From Rheum nobile (taxonomy: Eukaryota > Streptophyta > Magnoliopsida > Caryophyllales > Polygonaceae), in contig WOAB01000152.1 in the NCBI GenBank assembly GCA_027886185.1, forward strand, positions 637,001 to 701,000: a stretch of DNA of 64,000 nucleotides, written 5' to 3'. Shown one piece after another: positions 44,076 through 55,424 of the stretch. Positions within the stretch are counted from its first letter, which is position 1, and each line of letters starts with the position of its first letter. The notes under the pieces are model-generated. The model was not told where the DNA came from. It did not search any database and worked only from the letters and a program-made list of their open reading frames with translations. Both the position numbers and the translations under genes were made by a program.

Positions 44076-47048
44076 TGTAGCACCCCCGACTTATGTCGAT
44101 AGTTCCACACGCCAGTGACCTCAGACTACAAAGTCCAAAGTCACTCTAGGCTTTAATTAGAACAATTAAGCTTAAAATAGACAAATAAACATTAAATAAT
44201 AGTAGAGTCAATAGCGGAAGACATTTAAATGAAACTCCATCTTTTATTAAAAAATTCTCTCATAAAATGAGAAGGACATAATACAAAAAAATGAAATTAC
44301 AGCGGAAGACTTTTTTAATGAAACCCTAATTACTTAACTAGTTTATATCAGCATTACAATTATTCCAAAACACACACACATTTTAATTATTAGTAATTAA
44401 GACACAACATCTAACTGCAAGCCTTCGTCTTCGATTAGTTACTTCAAATCGTCGGGGACCAACCTCTGATGTGGTATGGAACGGATGGCACCAGCCAACC
44501 CTGCAAGGAATAGAAACGGTTGGTTAGTCTAATGAAACACTATGCAAGGGTGAAAACAGATTGGTTCTTGTAGTCCTACCCTTGTTTCCTGATTAAAACT
44601 CGGTAAACGGTATATAATGAAGAGGTATGCTTACAGGGAAGACTCCAATGAATTGAGTCTTATGGGAAATTACGTGAATTTGTTTAGGAACATTATCAGA
44701 CAAAGTTTTAAAAACATCTCGTTGAATATTTGGTTCCTCGACCAACTTCACCGCGTAAAGAGAATACAGATTGGAAAGAGGACTTACTTTAGACAAGATA
44801 CCGGGCGGGTTCCACGTTGTACTTCTCACCTGAGGGTATATTAATTATAGGTCACACGGCACTTATCTTATTTAATTACAAAACGGTCATTAACGTTAAG
44901 ACTTTTATTATTATTCACAACCGATCTTGCAATGAGATTTAAAATGCGACGAATCTCGAGTTTCAACACTAGCTAAGTGCACCACCACTTATATAAAATA
45001 AGGGTAGGTCATGACCAAAAGTATTAGGGTAATTATCCTCCTAATACCAAGCTATATAGAAACAACTAAACCTCGCAAGGTAATAGCGTTCCTATGAATA
45101 CTCGTGCAAACTAGCAATTATTATCCACACCAATAATTATCTAGCAGCCTATAATAATGATATATATATATATAGGTTATAGCTAGCATATATACAACCT
45201 AATAATAAGGCTCATTTTATACAACATTTTAACACACAAGTTCCCAAACGAGAAATTAAGAATATTTATCCCAACTTAATTAAGACAACAAATTTAATTG
45301 TAAATTAAGGAAATATGGAATAAATTAGCAAGAGAGAACCACCACTTGCCTTGAATCACGAAGGTTGAACGGTGTTTTGGAGATGGTTGCTTTCGAAAAG
45401 CAAATTGGCCCCTTGTTGTATTCCCGTACCTAATGTCAATTTGAGACGTACACAAATCATACACAATGAATAATTCATATTAGATAATTTATTCAATATC
45501 AATATTTGAAGGATACAATGTCTCGGTTTCTAATTGATTTTATTTAAATCATAAATAAATCAATTTCAAGGCTTTTCGATTAAACGATTATTTATACGTT
45601 TAAAAATTAATTAGTAATATATTATAAATAATCATATCATAAATAAATTAATAAAATAATTCATTTATAAACCTAAATATTTCTAAGTTAAAATATTATC
45701 TAAATGAATTGTCATAATTTACCCATTCATAGTATAAGATAATATTAGAAAAATTACAATTACTTCAATTTTAATTTCCATAAAATCAAATTAATCATAA
45801 AATACTTTTCACTAATCTAGATTAATTAAATTAATCAAGATTAACTCAAAAATAAATTAAAACAAACCCAAAATCCCAAATTGAGATTAAACCAGAACTC
45901 GTCGGATGCTCGTCTTGACACTTCGTCGGAAAACCGTGAAATCGGGCAGCGGCGTGGATCTCTGGCATCGGAAAGATGAGGCTTTCGAAGTAGACAAATA
46001 GACGAGGCTAGTGGTGCAAACAACTGCAAGAATGAAGCTCAAACAAGGTCGAATTTGGGGAAGAACACTTGGTTTCGGGCTTTAGGGTTCTTGAGATTGG
46101 ATGGCAAAATTGGATGAATTGGGGCAACAATTGAAAGGGCTTTTATAGGCATTTTGAAGCTTAGGATTCCCTAAACATGAACCTATGGTTAATGCCCTCC
46201 AAAAGAAGACTATTTGATCCAATTTGGCATTACATTGAATCGGCCTCATGGACGACAGGTTGACTTTGGGGATAAAATTCCATCAACATTCATGGCCTTT
46301 GAATCCAATTAATTGGTGAATTAGATGCGGAAATGTCTTCTTTAATGCCCAAGGAGTAATGGCTCGAATTGGGTTCCAATGGAGTCGAATTTACGCCATC
46401 AAAGGGAGCTCCAAGTTTGCGTTTTAATGGAGGAGAGGGTTGGGAAGAAGACAGCTCAATTTTGACTATTTACACACGCCTCCCCTTATTTGGCCTATTT
46501 GCACATTTTGCCAACTTTCTTAAGTTATGGCAAAAATGCCCTTATTTTAACTTAAAAAAATTACAAAACTTACCCAAATTTATATTTTTTAATATTCTAA
46601 GTTTATAATATTATTTTAACCCAAAATTAAAGTATAGAATTTGTTAGACTTGATTTAAATATTATAGGTCAAATTTGATAAGTTTTATCTAAATTATAAT
46701 TAATATAAAGTTAATCATAATTTATACCATTCTTAGCTTAAAGAAATAACATACTTAGGACAATTATTACTTTATCCCTTCTTGGATAACATAATAATTC
46801 TTATGACCTTTGTTGTTATTTAAAAATCTAAAATTACATTCTTTGTTTTACTTATTTATTTATTTTAACACAATATTATTGTTACTTATATGATAATTTG
46901 TACCAAAAATTATCATAACCCAACCTTTGAATCGAAGTTCATGAAAGTTTAAATTATTCCTCTAAAAGAAATACAATAAATTTCAAAACTTTTATTTTTA
47001 TCACTTTAAAAGTACCATTTTACCTTCTATTAAAAGTGGGATATTTCA
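44076..47048 (-). mobile_element. Solo LTR E of the Tekay-like family
   Basis: Starts TGTAGCACCCCCGACTTATG and ends GTGGGATATTTCA; 2,973 bp; no internal region. The flanks CATTT (44071-44075) and CGTTC (47049-47053) could be a diverged duplication; element A suggests the target read CG-TCC-like sequence. It resembles solo LTR D most closely. The TAGTCT-type hairpin is at 44525-44542, an AT-rich run at 45161-45180 and a TATA box (CTATAAAA, minus) at about 46141-46148. No coding region. Confidence 0.82.
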
Positions 47049-47053
47049 CGTTC

Positions 47054-47519
47054 CATGTGCAAAAACTAGTAAACCACTTTGACGGGTTCACCAGTACCGT
47101 CATAGGAGTCATGCCTTATGGAATTGATCGATTCAACGCTCGACCATAGCTTCCTCCATCTCTCTGAATAGGTATGGGAGGTACAAGATTCACTGGCTCA
47201 TCAAGATCAGGAGCAACCTAAGGAGCTGGATATCCTTGGGCGTGATGTACCCCCGGCCTAACCATTTCTATTACCGCTTGCACCACTATTTGCTTTATCG
47301 CCTCAACGACAGCAGCGTTGAAGACAACCGGAGCAACAGGAGGAATTTGCACCCCTTCACCTCCTACCTGAGGGTTAGTCTGATGTGGAACATTTTCAGC
47401 TGGGTTATTGTGTGATCCAGATCCAGTTTCAACATCTTGATTATTTGCACTCCCCAGTGGAACCCGAGAGGCGTTACTCGGTCTAACACCCTAACGAGCG
47501 GCGTCCTAATGTTTACCAT
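47054..47519 (-). pseudogene. Element B gag, N-terminal part
   Basis: Minus-strand start MVNIRTPLVRV at 47519, matching MVNTRNTTRVG in element A. Further on come AVEAIKQIVVQAVIEMV-like and GVHHAQGYPAP-like segments and RPIQRDGGSYGRALNRS-like sequence before solo LTR E. The frame is broken several times (for example within 47460-47500). It aligns with the first 150 residues of the gag of A and C. Confidence 0.82.
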
Positions 47520-47762
47520 CTTGTTGCCTTCAAGTTTATAAGATATCATCCAATCAAATATTATATCGCTTAAATATACACCTCAAATGCAGAAATTAAA
47601 GATAAACTTGTAATAAATTTCCCACTTATTATTAAAGGAAAAACATAATGCAACACAAAACAACATTAAAGGTTCAATACGGAAAATAAACATCAAGAGA
47701 TTATTGCTCTGTTATTGTTCTTAAGTGGAAACGCTAGAAAAAAATAACTAAGACGCTAATAG
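47520..47762 (-). other. Spacer between pre-gag ORF and gag in element B
   Basis: About 240 bases of AT-rich sequence, the same length as the spacer in element A, with no coding signal. Confidence 0.5.
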
Positions 47763-48616
47763 TTACCGCTTCTTCTTGGTGTCCCGAAACAAGTCCTTAT
47801 ACGCCTTGGCCGACATAGTCTTTTTCGGAGGTGGCTTCTCCTCCCAATCTGTCCCTAGTCTCTTAGGTTCTTTGGGCTTTGAAACACTTGACCCCTGCAC
47901 TGGAACTAGTGGATAACAGATTAGTTCAGGAACCCTAGCTGAATCTCTAATGCTCTCAAATCCCGCTCCAAATTTGGATATATCAGCTTTCTTGCTTGCT
48001 CGATGTTCTGCAATTACGTATGGACGTTTTCCTGCATATAACCAATGGTTGACTCAGCATCGTAAGTTTTCTCCACCAAGACGTCTAGTAAGGTCATCCA
48101 CCCCTCTACATGTTCATCCAGCACCTATGTGTTCACCTTGATCTGTTACGGCACAATGTCCTTAGAAGCAATATATGCTTCCCATTGTCTAGCTCTAATT
48201 CTCGTCCGCTCAGTCATATCTTAGATTAATCGACTAGCCTCCGAAGGACTCTTCACATCAAGCAATCCCTGAGTGACTGGACTCCTTCGGGGTTCAGTAG
48301 GTGATTAAACCGGGGAAAGAACCAACTCCACTAGAGGTGTCCTCGGGTCATACTCCTCTCTTTCAGCATTTGAGAAACCCTTCGCCTCATATGTAGCTGG
48401 AGACCAAGGTGTGTACGGTGGTGCCACAAAGTATGGGAGCTGAACTGGCTCAGGATGCACATGCTCCTCCTCCCTCACATAACTCGGATCCTCAATTGGA
48501 TCCTCCTTAGTGGTCTCTAGAAGAGGAGATTGCTTAGATTGCACCTGGTCCTCTCCTTCACTCTCGTATTTAGGATCCTCACTCAGGTCCTCCTTAGTAC
48601 TCTCAATCACCACCAC
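47763..48616 (-). pseudogene. Pre-gag ORF of element B, decayed homologue of the ORF in element A
   Basis: Same position and direction as the 343-codon ORF of element A. In broken frames it shows the acidic part (EDLSEDPKYESEGED and EDPIEDPSY), PPYTPWSPATYEAKGF with EEYDPRTPLVE (element A: FPEYTHLSPATWEALGV with VEYGPLDALVG), DMTERTRIRARQWEAYIAS (A: MEEMSEKARRRARPWGSLEAS), VLDEHVEGWMTLLD (A: VLVEHMDEWMDSLY), LQNIEQARKLIYPNLE (A: LQDNIRQAEKLVNPRYE) and the ending PPKKTMSAKAYKDLFRD (A: PPKRYQRADDYRNLFKD). At least four stops are present after residue 104. Homology over the whole length shows that the ORF was in the common ancestor of A and B. Confidence 0.85.
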
Positions 48617-48990
48617 TTATACAACTTCCCTTTAGCAAGGTGAGTTGAATAAAAGAGTTGTCACTCTTGACAGTATTGACGGAATAAGACTCGGAATTGA
48701 GTATCAGAGCGATCTGAGATTCCTTCGAAGCTGTACGCTGAGAGTACAACTTGTCAAAATTTGACTTGTCTTTTAACCCGACCTTGTCTCTTCCATTTCA
48801 AAACCTTTTGTAGGAAATAATAGGATTATAATTCACATCAAATAGTTGTTGCACAATATTAGCTCTATAAGAAATTTTTACCAAGTCTTAACTTATGGTC
48901 TATAGAAAGAAAAATCTTACACCATGAATTGTTTCATAAATCTCAAGTAAACACAAAATGGTTTAAAACTTTTGAGTTTTAAAACTTGTA
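48617..48990 (-). other. Leader of element B
   Basis: AT-rich sequence between the primer site and the pre-gag ORF; nothing recognised. The true N-terminus of the ORF may have extended into its left end. Confidence 0.45.
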
Positions 48991-49002
48991 GCTCTGATAC
49001 CA
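48991..49002 (-). promoter_or_regulatory. Primer binding site of element B, tRNA-Met
   Basis: Minus-strand TGGTATCAGAGC, five bases inside the 5' LTR at 49007. Confidence 0.93.
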
Positions 49003-49006
49003 GAAT

Positions 49007-50141
49007 TGTAACACCCCTAAATTACCTTAGAAATACTACTGCCAATGACCTCATATTACATATCCGAAATTACCCAAGGCTTACAGTATTGATCTCAAAT
49101 ACGAAAAATAATACATAAAACTTTCATAAATTCATAAAAATGTCTTAGAAACGACGTTGCGGAAAATAGCAACTGAATCAAATAACAATATAGTAGCGGA
49201 AGACTTACTAGAAAATACCAAATTACACAATTGGTCATAAACCAAAATTCTAACTTCGGGATCTACAACCTTATTATAACAAAATACTAAAAACAACAAC
49301 TGCCTTCAACGTCGGGACTCTACTTCTTCACACTTGGGAAGAATTAACTGATGTGTCGTATGAGACGAATGACACCAGCCAACCATGCAAGGAAAATAAA
49401 AGATTGGTTAGTGTAATTAAAGACTAAACAATGGTATTTATGAGAGGTTCTAAGTGGTCGTATCCAGTTACTATCATTGTCTCTAAAGTTAAAGCCTATT
49501 GACGATATATAGCTAAAACATATTGGAAATAGGACTTACATAGACTGGAGTCCGAGCGATTATAATTATCATACCAAGATTGGAAATAGGACTTACAGAT
49601 TGGAAATATGACTTATAGCTAAAACAGATTGGAAATAGGACTTACATATATCATCTAAAAGAAGACTCCAATGAATTTAGTCTTATCGGAATTATATGTG
49701 TTTGTTTGGGAACATTTATAATTATCATACCAAGATTTTAAAAATGACTCCTTTTACTAATTGGATCCTTAACCAACCTCACCGCATGCGTGGTGTGCAA
49801 ATTCAGATTGGAAATAGGACTTACATAGACTGGAGTCCGAGCGATTTCCATGTTGTACTTCTTGCCCAATGTTTAATAATTATGTGCATAAAAGCACTTA
49901 TCTTATTTAATTTCAAACTATTCATTACGTTAATGCTTTTCATCCACATCATCTCGATACAAGAATTTGTTATGGGACGAATCCCGAATAATGGCATTAG
50001 CTAAGTGCACCACCACTTATATTCGAATAAGGGTACGGTCATGACCAAAAGTTTTTGGGCAATAATTCTCCTAATATCAAGTTATATGAATACAACAAAA
50101 CATCGCGAGGTATATAGCGTTCCTACAAATACTCAAACTAA
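49007..50141 (-). repeat. 5' LTR of element B, first segment
   Basis: Begins TGTAACACCCC on the window strand and is colinear with the left LTR (25796-28135) until the Harbinger insertion. The TAGTCT-type hairpin is at 49409-49426. It contains a scrambled duplication at 49508-49640 that is absent from the left LTR. It continues at 54607. Confidence 0.88.
49508..49640. repeat. Scrambled local duplication in the 5' LTR of element B
   Basis: The phrase ATTGGAAATAGGACTTACA occurs three times (about 49521, 49579, 49628) plus a variant, joined with copies of ATAATTATCATACCAAGATT and TAGCTAAAACA. The sources are at about 49718-49738 and 49806-49846 of the same LTR. The left LTR has none of this, so it arose after insertion or during reverse transcription. 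Confidence 0.8.
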
Positions 50142-51001
50142 GAACATTTTTAACGGGGGCTCTTAGATGGGTCTCATAGAAATTCTTTTATATAATAATC
50201 AAATGAAGCTATAAGACCCTAAAAGAGTCCCTAGATTCAGCTATTTCATGAGACCGTCCCATGGGTATAAGACATAAGGCGTGTTTGGCGCTTAATTTTT
50301 TTTTGCCTCCGTTAAGAGCAAAACGACGCCGTTTCGGGGCTGGGAGCAAACGCAGCCTTATCAAAGGCTGGGGGGACAGTGCCACGCGGTGCCATTTTAT
50401 TGGCGGGCGCTAGCGCGCCCGATGGGCGTCGCATGGCACGTTATGGACGGCCAGGATTTGTTCCTGGCCGTCCTTTATTTTTTTTTAAAATAATTTATTT
50501 AAAAATTGGTGTGTTTAAAAAAAATAAAAAAATACCATAATTCTAATTATATTTTTATCTATCCATAGACATCCATTTTGGATATATTTGGTAGAATTTT
50601 TTTTTTTTTGTATTATAGGTTTAAGGAAGTGAAAATAAATCATTTTATTATTATTATTGGGGGTTTAAATAAAATAAATAGCAACTTAATTTATTTAATA
50701 TGAAAATTACATTATAAATAAATTTTATAAATTTAATGTATTTTTTTTATAAATTTTAATATAATTAAGTCCAAATAGATCATATTTTATGGTATACTAA
50801 AACTATTTTAGGGTATACTAACTACTTTTTTAATATTATGGTGTACTAACTATTGTTTTAAATAATATAACAAAATAGGAAAAAAATGTAAATGATTTTT
50901 TATTTGCCTATAAATAAGATGACATCCCAATTGCATAACTCACACAATCCTCTATCATTTATCTCTTGTAACCTCTCATTCCTCTCTTCTATTCTTTCAT
51001 C
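50142..51001 (+). promoter_or_regulatory. 5' region and promoter of Harbinger ORF1
   Basis: Holds the terminal inverted repeat (first 45 bases or so), a G/C-rich island at about 50320-50460, long AT-rich DNA, and a TATA box TATAAATA at 50909-50916, 86 bases before the ORF1 start. A short leader follows. Confidence 0.65.
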
Positions 51002-52108
51002 ATGAATCAAAACCAAGATGACATCCCAAATAACTTTGGGGATTTGTCATTAGATGTGTATGATCCTTATAATATGAACTACACACAACTCCTCTCACAA
51101 AATCAATACACTTACGGAGGTGCATCTCAGTCAATGGAGATGCCAAGCTTTAGCACACAACCTCAACATGTTGTTGAGTCACCGGATCAAACTCAAAGCA
51201 GTGGTCGTGGTCGTGGTCGTGCTGCTCGTGGTGGTGATGCCGATGACGCCCAAAAATACACGAAATGCGCTTGGAGTAAGGCTGATGATGTGCTCCTCAT
51301 CAGTGGGTACTTAAACACCACTAAAGATCATGTAACCAACACCAATCATACATCTGAGGCATTCTGGAAGCGAATTCAAGGCTACTGGAACACTTACAAG
51401 AAACCAGATCAAGGTGAGCGAACTTTGAAAAGTATTAAGAATAGATGGCATATAGTTACTCCTTTAGTGAATAAGTTTGTTGGTACGTATCACCATGCAT
51501 GTGCTCATAAAAGAAGTGGGGAGTCGGAGGATGATGTTATGAAGACTGCACATGAGTCGTTTTTAAGGGAAACAGGAAAAAGGTTTTTATATGAGCATGC
51601 ATGGGAGGCTCTTCGATACGAGACAAAATGGAGCTTTTCTTATTTGCATCAGGCCAGCGGGATGAACCAAAGCTCGGGAAGTGCCCCAAGCTCGAAAAGA
51701 TCGTCTATTGATATGGAAGGCTCTAATCAAGATACTCCAACGAGTGGTTTCACTGGGATTTTTGAGCGTCCTGAGGGCATCAAGAAGGATAAACGAAAGG
51801 GAAAAAAAATTGCATCCACAAGTTGTGCTGAAGATGATGGAGAAAGTATGCTCGAAAGAGAAAAAATTTGCATCCAGAGTAACGTCCTTGAATTGGAGAT
51901 GGCAAAGGTGGCACGAAAGAGGGAGAAGCAAGCGCAATATCTTAGGATCAAGACCATGGAGATTGAACAAAAGACCAAGGAGATGGAACATAATAATATC
52001 GATAGGAGCAGGAAGTGGGACATGCTCCAGTGGTTGTTGGGGAAGCATGATTGCACACCGGAGGAGGAAGTTGTCAAGATGCAATTGATGAAAGAATTCG
52101 CCTCTTAA
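51002..52108 (+). CDS. Harbinger ORF1, Myb/SANT-like protein, 368 residues
   Basis: ORF1 proteins of PIF/Harbinger elements bind the element ends and carry the transposase into the nucleus. After a Gln/Asn-rich start and an Arg-Gly run (GRGRGRAARGG, about residues 68-78) comes the Myb/SANT-like domain: CAWSKADDVLLISGYL, SEAFWKRIQGYWNTYK and LKSIKNRWHIVTPLVNKF (about residues 90-165). A second region, FLYEHAWEALRYETKWSF and a Ser-rich linker, is followed by a basic, coiled-coil-like C-terminal part (EREKICIQSNVLELEMAKVA to WDMLQWLLGKHDCTPEE), typical of the no-apical-meristem-associated tail of this family. The frame is intact and full length, so it may still be made; it could act on related non-autonomous elements such as the Tourist-like one at 61149. 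Confidence 0.92.
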   Translation: MNQNQDDIPNNFGDLSLDVYDPYNMNYTQLLSQNQYTYGGASQSMEMPSFSTQPQHVVESPDQTQSSGRGRGRAARGGDADDAQKYTKCAWSKADDVLLISGYLNTTKDHVTNTNHTSEAFWKRIQGYWNTYKKPDQGERTLKSIKNRWHIVTPLVNKFVGTYHHACAHKRSGESEDDVMKTAHESFLRETGKRFLYEHAWEALRYETKWSFSYLHQASGMNQSSGSAPSSKRSSIDMEGSNQDTPTSGFTGIFERPEGIKKDKRKGKKIASTSCAEDDGESMLEREKICIQSNVLELEMAKVARKREKQAQYLRIKTMEIEQKTKEMEHNNIDRSRKWDMLQWLLGKHDCTPEEEVVKMQLMKEFAS

Positions 52109-52287
52109 GTGTTATCCATGTAGCTGTGAAGATGTCTTTGTATTTTTCCGCTTTGCATGTTTTTTTTTTCCGAATGCATGTTTCAATCTTGTTATGTATA
52201 TTTCAATCTTGTAATGCATATTTCAATATTGTAATGCATCTTTAGATCTTGTAATGAAAGCTTTTTTAATGTAATGCAACTTCAATT

Positions 52288-52712
52288 ATGTGATACCAAT
52301 GCTTCTTTGTTTTTTTACTAAGCATAGAGATGCTTTAACTAGTTGGCATTTTCTATAATTTCATGTGGTGTAGAGTCATGCAAAGAAAACAATTGATTGC
52401 TTCTGCAAAGCATAGCATGTGATACCATGCTTCTTTGTTTTTTTTACTAAGCATAGAGATGCTTTAACTAGTTGGCATTTTCTATAATTTCATGTGGTGT
52501 AGAGTCATGCAGAGAAAGCAATTGATTGCTTCTGCAAAGCATAGCATGTGATACCATGCTTCTTTGTTTTTTTACTAAGCATAGAGATGCTTTAACTAGT
52601 TGACATTTTCTATAATTTCATGTGGTGTAGAGTCATGCAGAGAAAGCAATTGATTGCTTCTGCAAAGCATAGCATGTGATACCATGCTTCTTTGTTTAAC
52701 TAGTTGGCATTT
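52288..52712 (+). repeat. Tandem repeat of about 128 bp upstream of the transposase gene
   Basis: Units start with ATGTGATACC at 52288, 52417, 52546 and 52674 (spacing 129, 129, 128). Three full copies differ by a few bases; the fourth is cut short. It lies between ORF1 and the TATA box of the transposase gene. Confidence 0.93.
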
Positions 52713-52730
52713 CCTAGAATTACAGAGATC

Positions 52731-52738
52731 TATATAAG
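52731..52738 (+). promoter_or_regulatory. TATA box of the Harbinger transposase gene
   Basis: TATATAAG, 58 bases before the ATG at 52789 and just after the 128-bp repeats. Confidence 0.6.
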
Positions 52739-52788
52739 TGAGGATTTACAATTGTTTAGTCACTCCTTATTTCTTGAAATCTCTAAAA

Positions 52789-54138
52789 ATGTCTAGTTCA
52801 TCCTCAAACTCCTCAAACTCAAACCCTTTACTTTCTAGCGATAGCTCTGAAGATGGTGAATACGAAAGAATTACACAAGAAGCGCTTGATGCGTGTGATG
52901 CACTTCAATAGCGTGCTCGACACCGCAGAAACAATGCAGAACCAGGACGTGCTCAACGTCGTCGAAAGTATATTGAGAGAAATAGGGAAGAAGGCTATGA
53001 GCGGCTTTACATAGATTATTTCTCTGATCAACCAACTTATCCAGATGATTTCTTCTGACGTAGGTTCAGAATGAGCAAGGAAGTTTTCAAGCGCATTGTG
53101 GAAACACTAGGGAATGGAATGGAGTACTTTCAACAAAGGCCAGATGCAAGAGGTAGGCCTAGTATATCTGCATTACAAAAATGTACTAGTGCCATACGTA
53201 TGTTGGCATATGGAACTGCTGGTGATGCTTGTGATGAGTATATTCGTATTTCTGAAGGAACCGCAAGGCATTGCATAGAGCATTTTATTGATGGAATAAT
53301 TACCTTTTTTGGTGATGAGTATCTCAAGCGGCCAACCGCAGCAGACATACAACGCCTACTAAGTGTGGGTGAGTCTCGTGGATTTCCTGGGATGCTAGGT
53401 AGCATCGATTGTATGCATTGGGGGTGGAAAACTTGTCCAACTGCATGGAAAGGACAATATGCCCGTGGAGATCATGGTCATCCAACAATAATTTTGGAGG
53501 CTGTTGCATCATACGACCTGTGGTTTTGGCATGCATTTTTCGGTGTACCAGGTACGGCTAATGATATTAATGTTCTTGAGCGATCTCCTATTTTTGATGA
53601 AGTTTTGAATGGTAGAGCTCTAAATGTGAATTTCACGATTAATAGGACTCAGTATAAGATGGGATATTATCTCGCTGATGGCATCTACCCGCCTTGGGCG
53701 AAATTTGTTCAATCAATTCGCCTCCCCCAAGGCGATGAAGCCAAGTTGTTTGCCCAACACCAAGAGTCCATTCGTAAAGATGTGGAGAGGGCGTTTGGAG
53801 TGTTGCAATCTCGTTTTGCAATAGTTTGTCAACCAACACTCTCTTGGGATTTTGGAAAGCTTGGAAGGATAATGAGGGCTTGCATCATTCTACATAATAT
53901 GATCGTAGAAGATAAATGAGATTCTTACACCCATCATGGATACGAAATCCCACAATTCGGTGAAGGAGTAAGTGGAGAGAATACATCGGTGGATAACCAG
54001 GATTGGAGCAATGATAGACCGGAGATTATGAATAATCCAGTTATTACAAGGAGGGCTCAAATGCGGGATAGACCAATACATCACAGGCTGAAGGAAGATT
54101 TGAAGAAACACATTTGGGACCTTTATGGCAACAATTAG
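52789..54138 (+). pseudogene. Harbinger transposase with three in-frame stops
   Basis: The reading frame from MSSSSSNSSN (52789) to the final stop at 54136-54138 is 449 codons with no frameshift but three stops: 52909 (TAG), 53056 (TGA) and 53917 (TGA). Each is one C-to-T change from a Gln or Arg codon expected at that place. The longest open part, 53071-53919, has the DDE superfamily-4 motifs of plant Harbinger transposases: GSIDCMHW (first Asp), GTANDINVLERSP (second Asp), YLADGIYPPW and KDVERAFGVLQSRFAI (Glu), with a helix-turn-helix-like N-terminal region (MSKEVFKRIVETL). After the third stop the C-terminus (HHRLKEDLKKHIWDLYG) is still readable. The catalytic residues are intact, so inactivation is recent and by nonsense changes only. 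Confidence 0.93.
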
Positions 54139-54606
54139 ATTGTTTCGTTGTTTATGTGTTGTTTTTAATTATTAAGTCGTGTATCGTGTGATGTTTGTCG
54201 TTAAATTTCGTCATTTGGTTTAGTTCATGTTGTTTTCGCATGTTGTTTTATTTTCATAAATTTATGCATCACTTTTGTTGATTTGCCTATCAATGTATGT
54301 TTGTCTATCTTAATTTTAAATAAATAATATAATTAAATAATTAAAATAAAATAGCATTAATAAATTTAATGTATGATTTTAAAAAAAAAATACATTAATG
54401 TATAATAAGGGGTATAATAATATAATAAATGGTATATTGGTAATTTAATATAAATAAAAGGATATAATTATAATTTAAACTAAATCTAAAAGACCCATCT
54501 AAAAGACCCCAATAAAAGCCTCCAATACACCATGGGTCTTATAGAAAATAATTCTCTCAAAAAACCCCTATAAGACCCATCCTATGGGACTCCATTAAAG
54601 ATGCCC
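54139..54606 (+). other. 3' region of the Harbinger element
   Basis: AT-rich non-coding sequence ending in the terminal inverted repeat. Near 54490-54606 the phrases AGACCCATCT and AGACCC occur several times as subterminal repeats. Confidence 0.6.
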
Positions 54607-55424
54607 TAAGTAAGCATATAAGTCAACCCTAACTAGAACCCTATGATAATAGTAATATATACATGGGTCATTACTTGCAATATATACAATGTAATATATA
54701 ATTCATTTTCCACATCATTATATCACACAAGTTCTCAAACACAATTTTAACAATATTTATGCCAACTTAATTAGAACAATTAATTCATTGTCAATTAAGA
54801 AAAATATGGAATAAATTGCAAGAGCGAACTGCCACTTCCCTCGAGTTAAAGTATTGGTTGAACGGCATATGAAAGAAGTTGATCTTGACCAACGAACTGG
54901 ATTCCTGATTCGCTCCCATTCCCAATAGCAATTCCGAGACGTACCCAATTCACAAAAAAATTTATAATTAGATAATTTATTCATAAACGGAAATTGAACG
55001 GTACTCGTATCGGTTCTAATCGGATTGATTTATGTCAAAATAAATCAATTATTGAGGTTATGCAAATATAACTATTATTTATACGACACCAAAATTCCTT
55101 TAGTTGTATTTTCTAAATAATCATCTTACAAATAATTTAATTATTTAGTTTATTTGCAACACCAATTAATTAATTAACCAAAAATATTGTCTATTTGTAA
55201 TGTAAAAAATTAACATTTTACAACCTACGATAATACCATAAAAAATTTATTTAATTTAATTTTAATATCAATAAAATTAAATTAACCCAACTTATCTCTA
55301 AGTACTCTTAATTAGCCATATAATAAAGAGTAACCCTAAAAAAATACAAAAACACAAATTCGAGGCTTTACCGAAATAGGGGACGAACAGACCGGAGACA
55401 AATCGGTTCGATTCGGGCTCGTTT
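54607..55424 (-). repeat. 5' LTR of element B, second segment
   Basis: Continues the right LTR after the Harbinger insertion; colinear with 26830-27650 of the left LTR (for example GCAAGAGCGAACTGCCACTT). It ends at the copia insertion with CGTTT (55420-55424), a diverged half of the copia target duplication. Confidence 0.88.

Larger units (their letters stand above)
50142..54606 (+). mobile_element. PIF/Harbinger DNA transposon, 4.47 kb, both ORFs
   Basis: Flanked by the 3-bp duplication TAA (50139-50141 and 54607-54609). Left end GAACATTTTTAACGG and right end (complement) GGGCATCTTTAATGG form imperfect terminal inverted repeats that continue as ATGGGTCT-x-ATAG. Inside are the two genes that define the group, the Myb-like ORF1 and the transposase, each with its own TATA box. 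ORF1 is open; the transposase has three stops. It interrupts the right LTR of element B. Confidence 0.95.

Noticed and set aside
46369..46608. 79-codon ORF in solo LTR E
   Set aside because: Lies inside the LTR, no homologue in LTR D, no domain.
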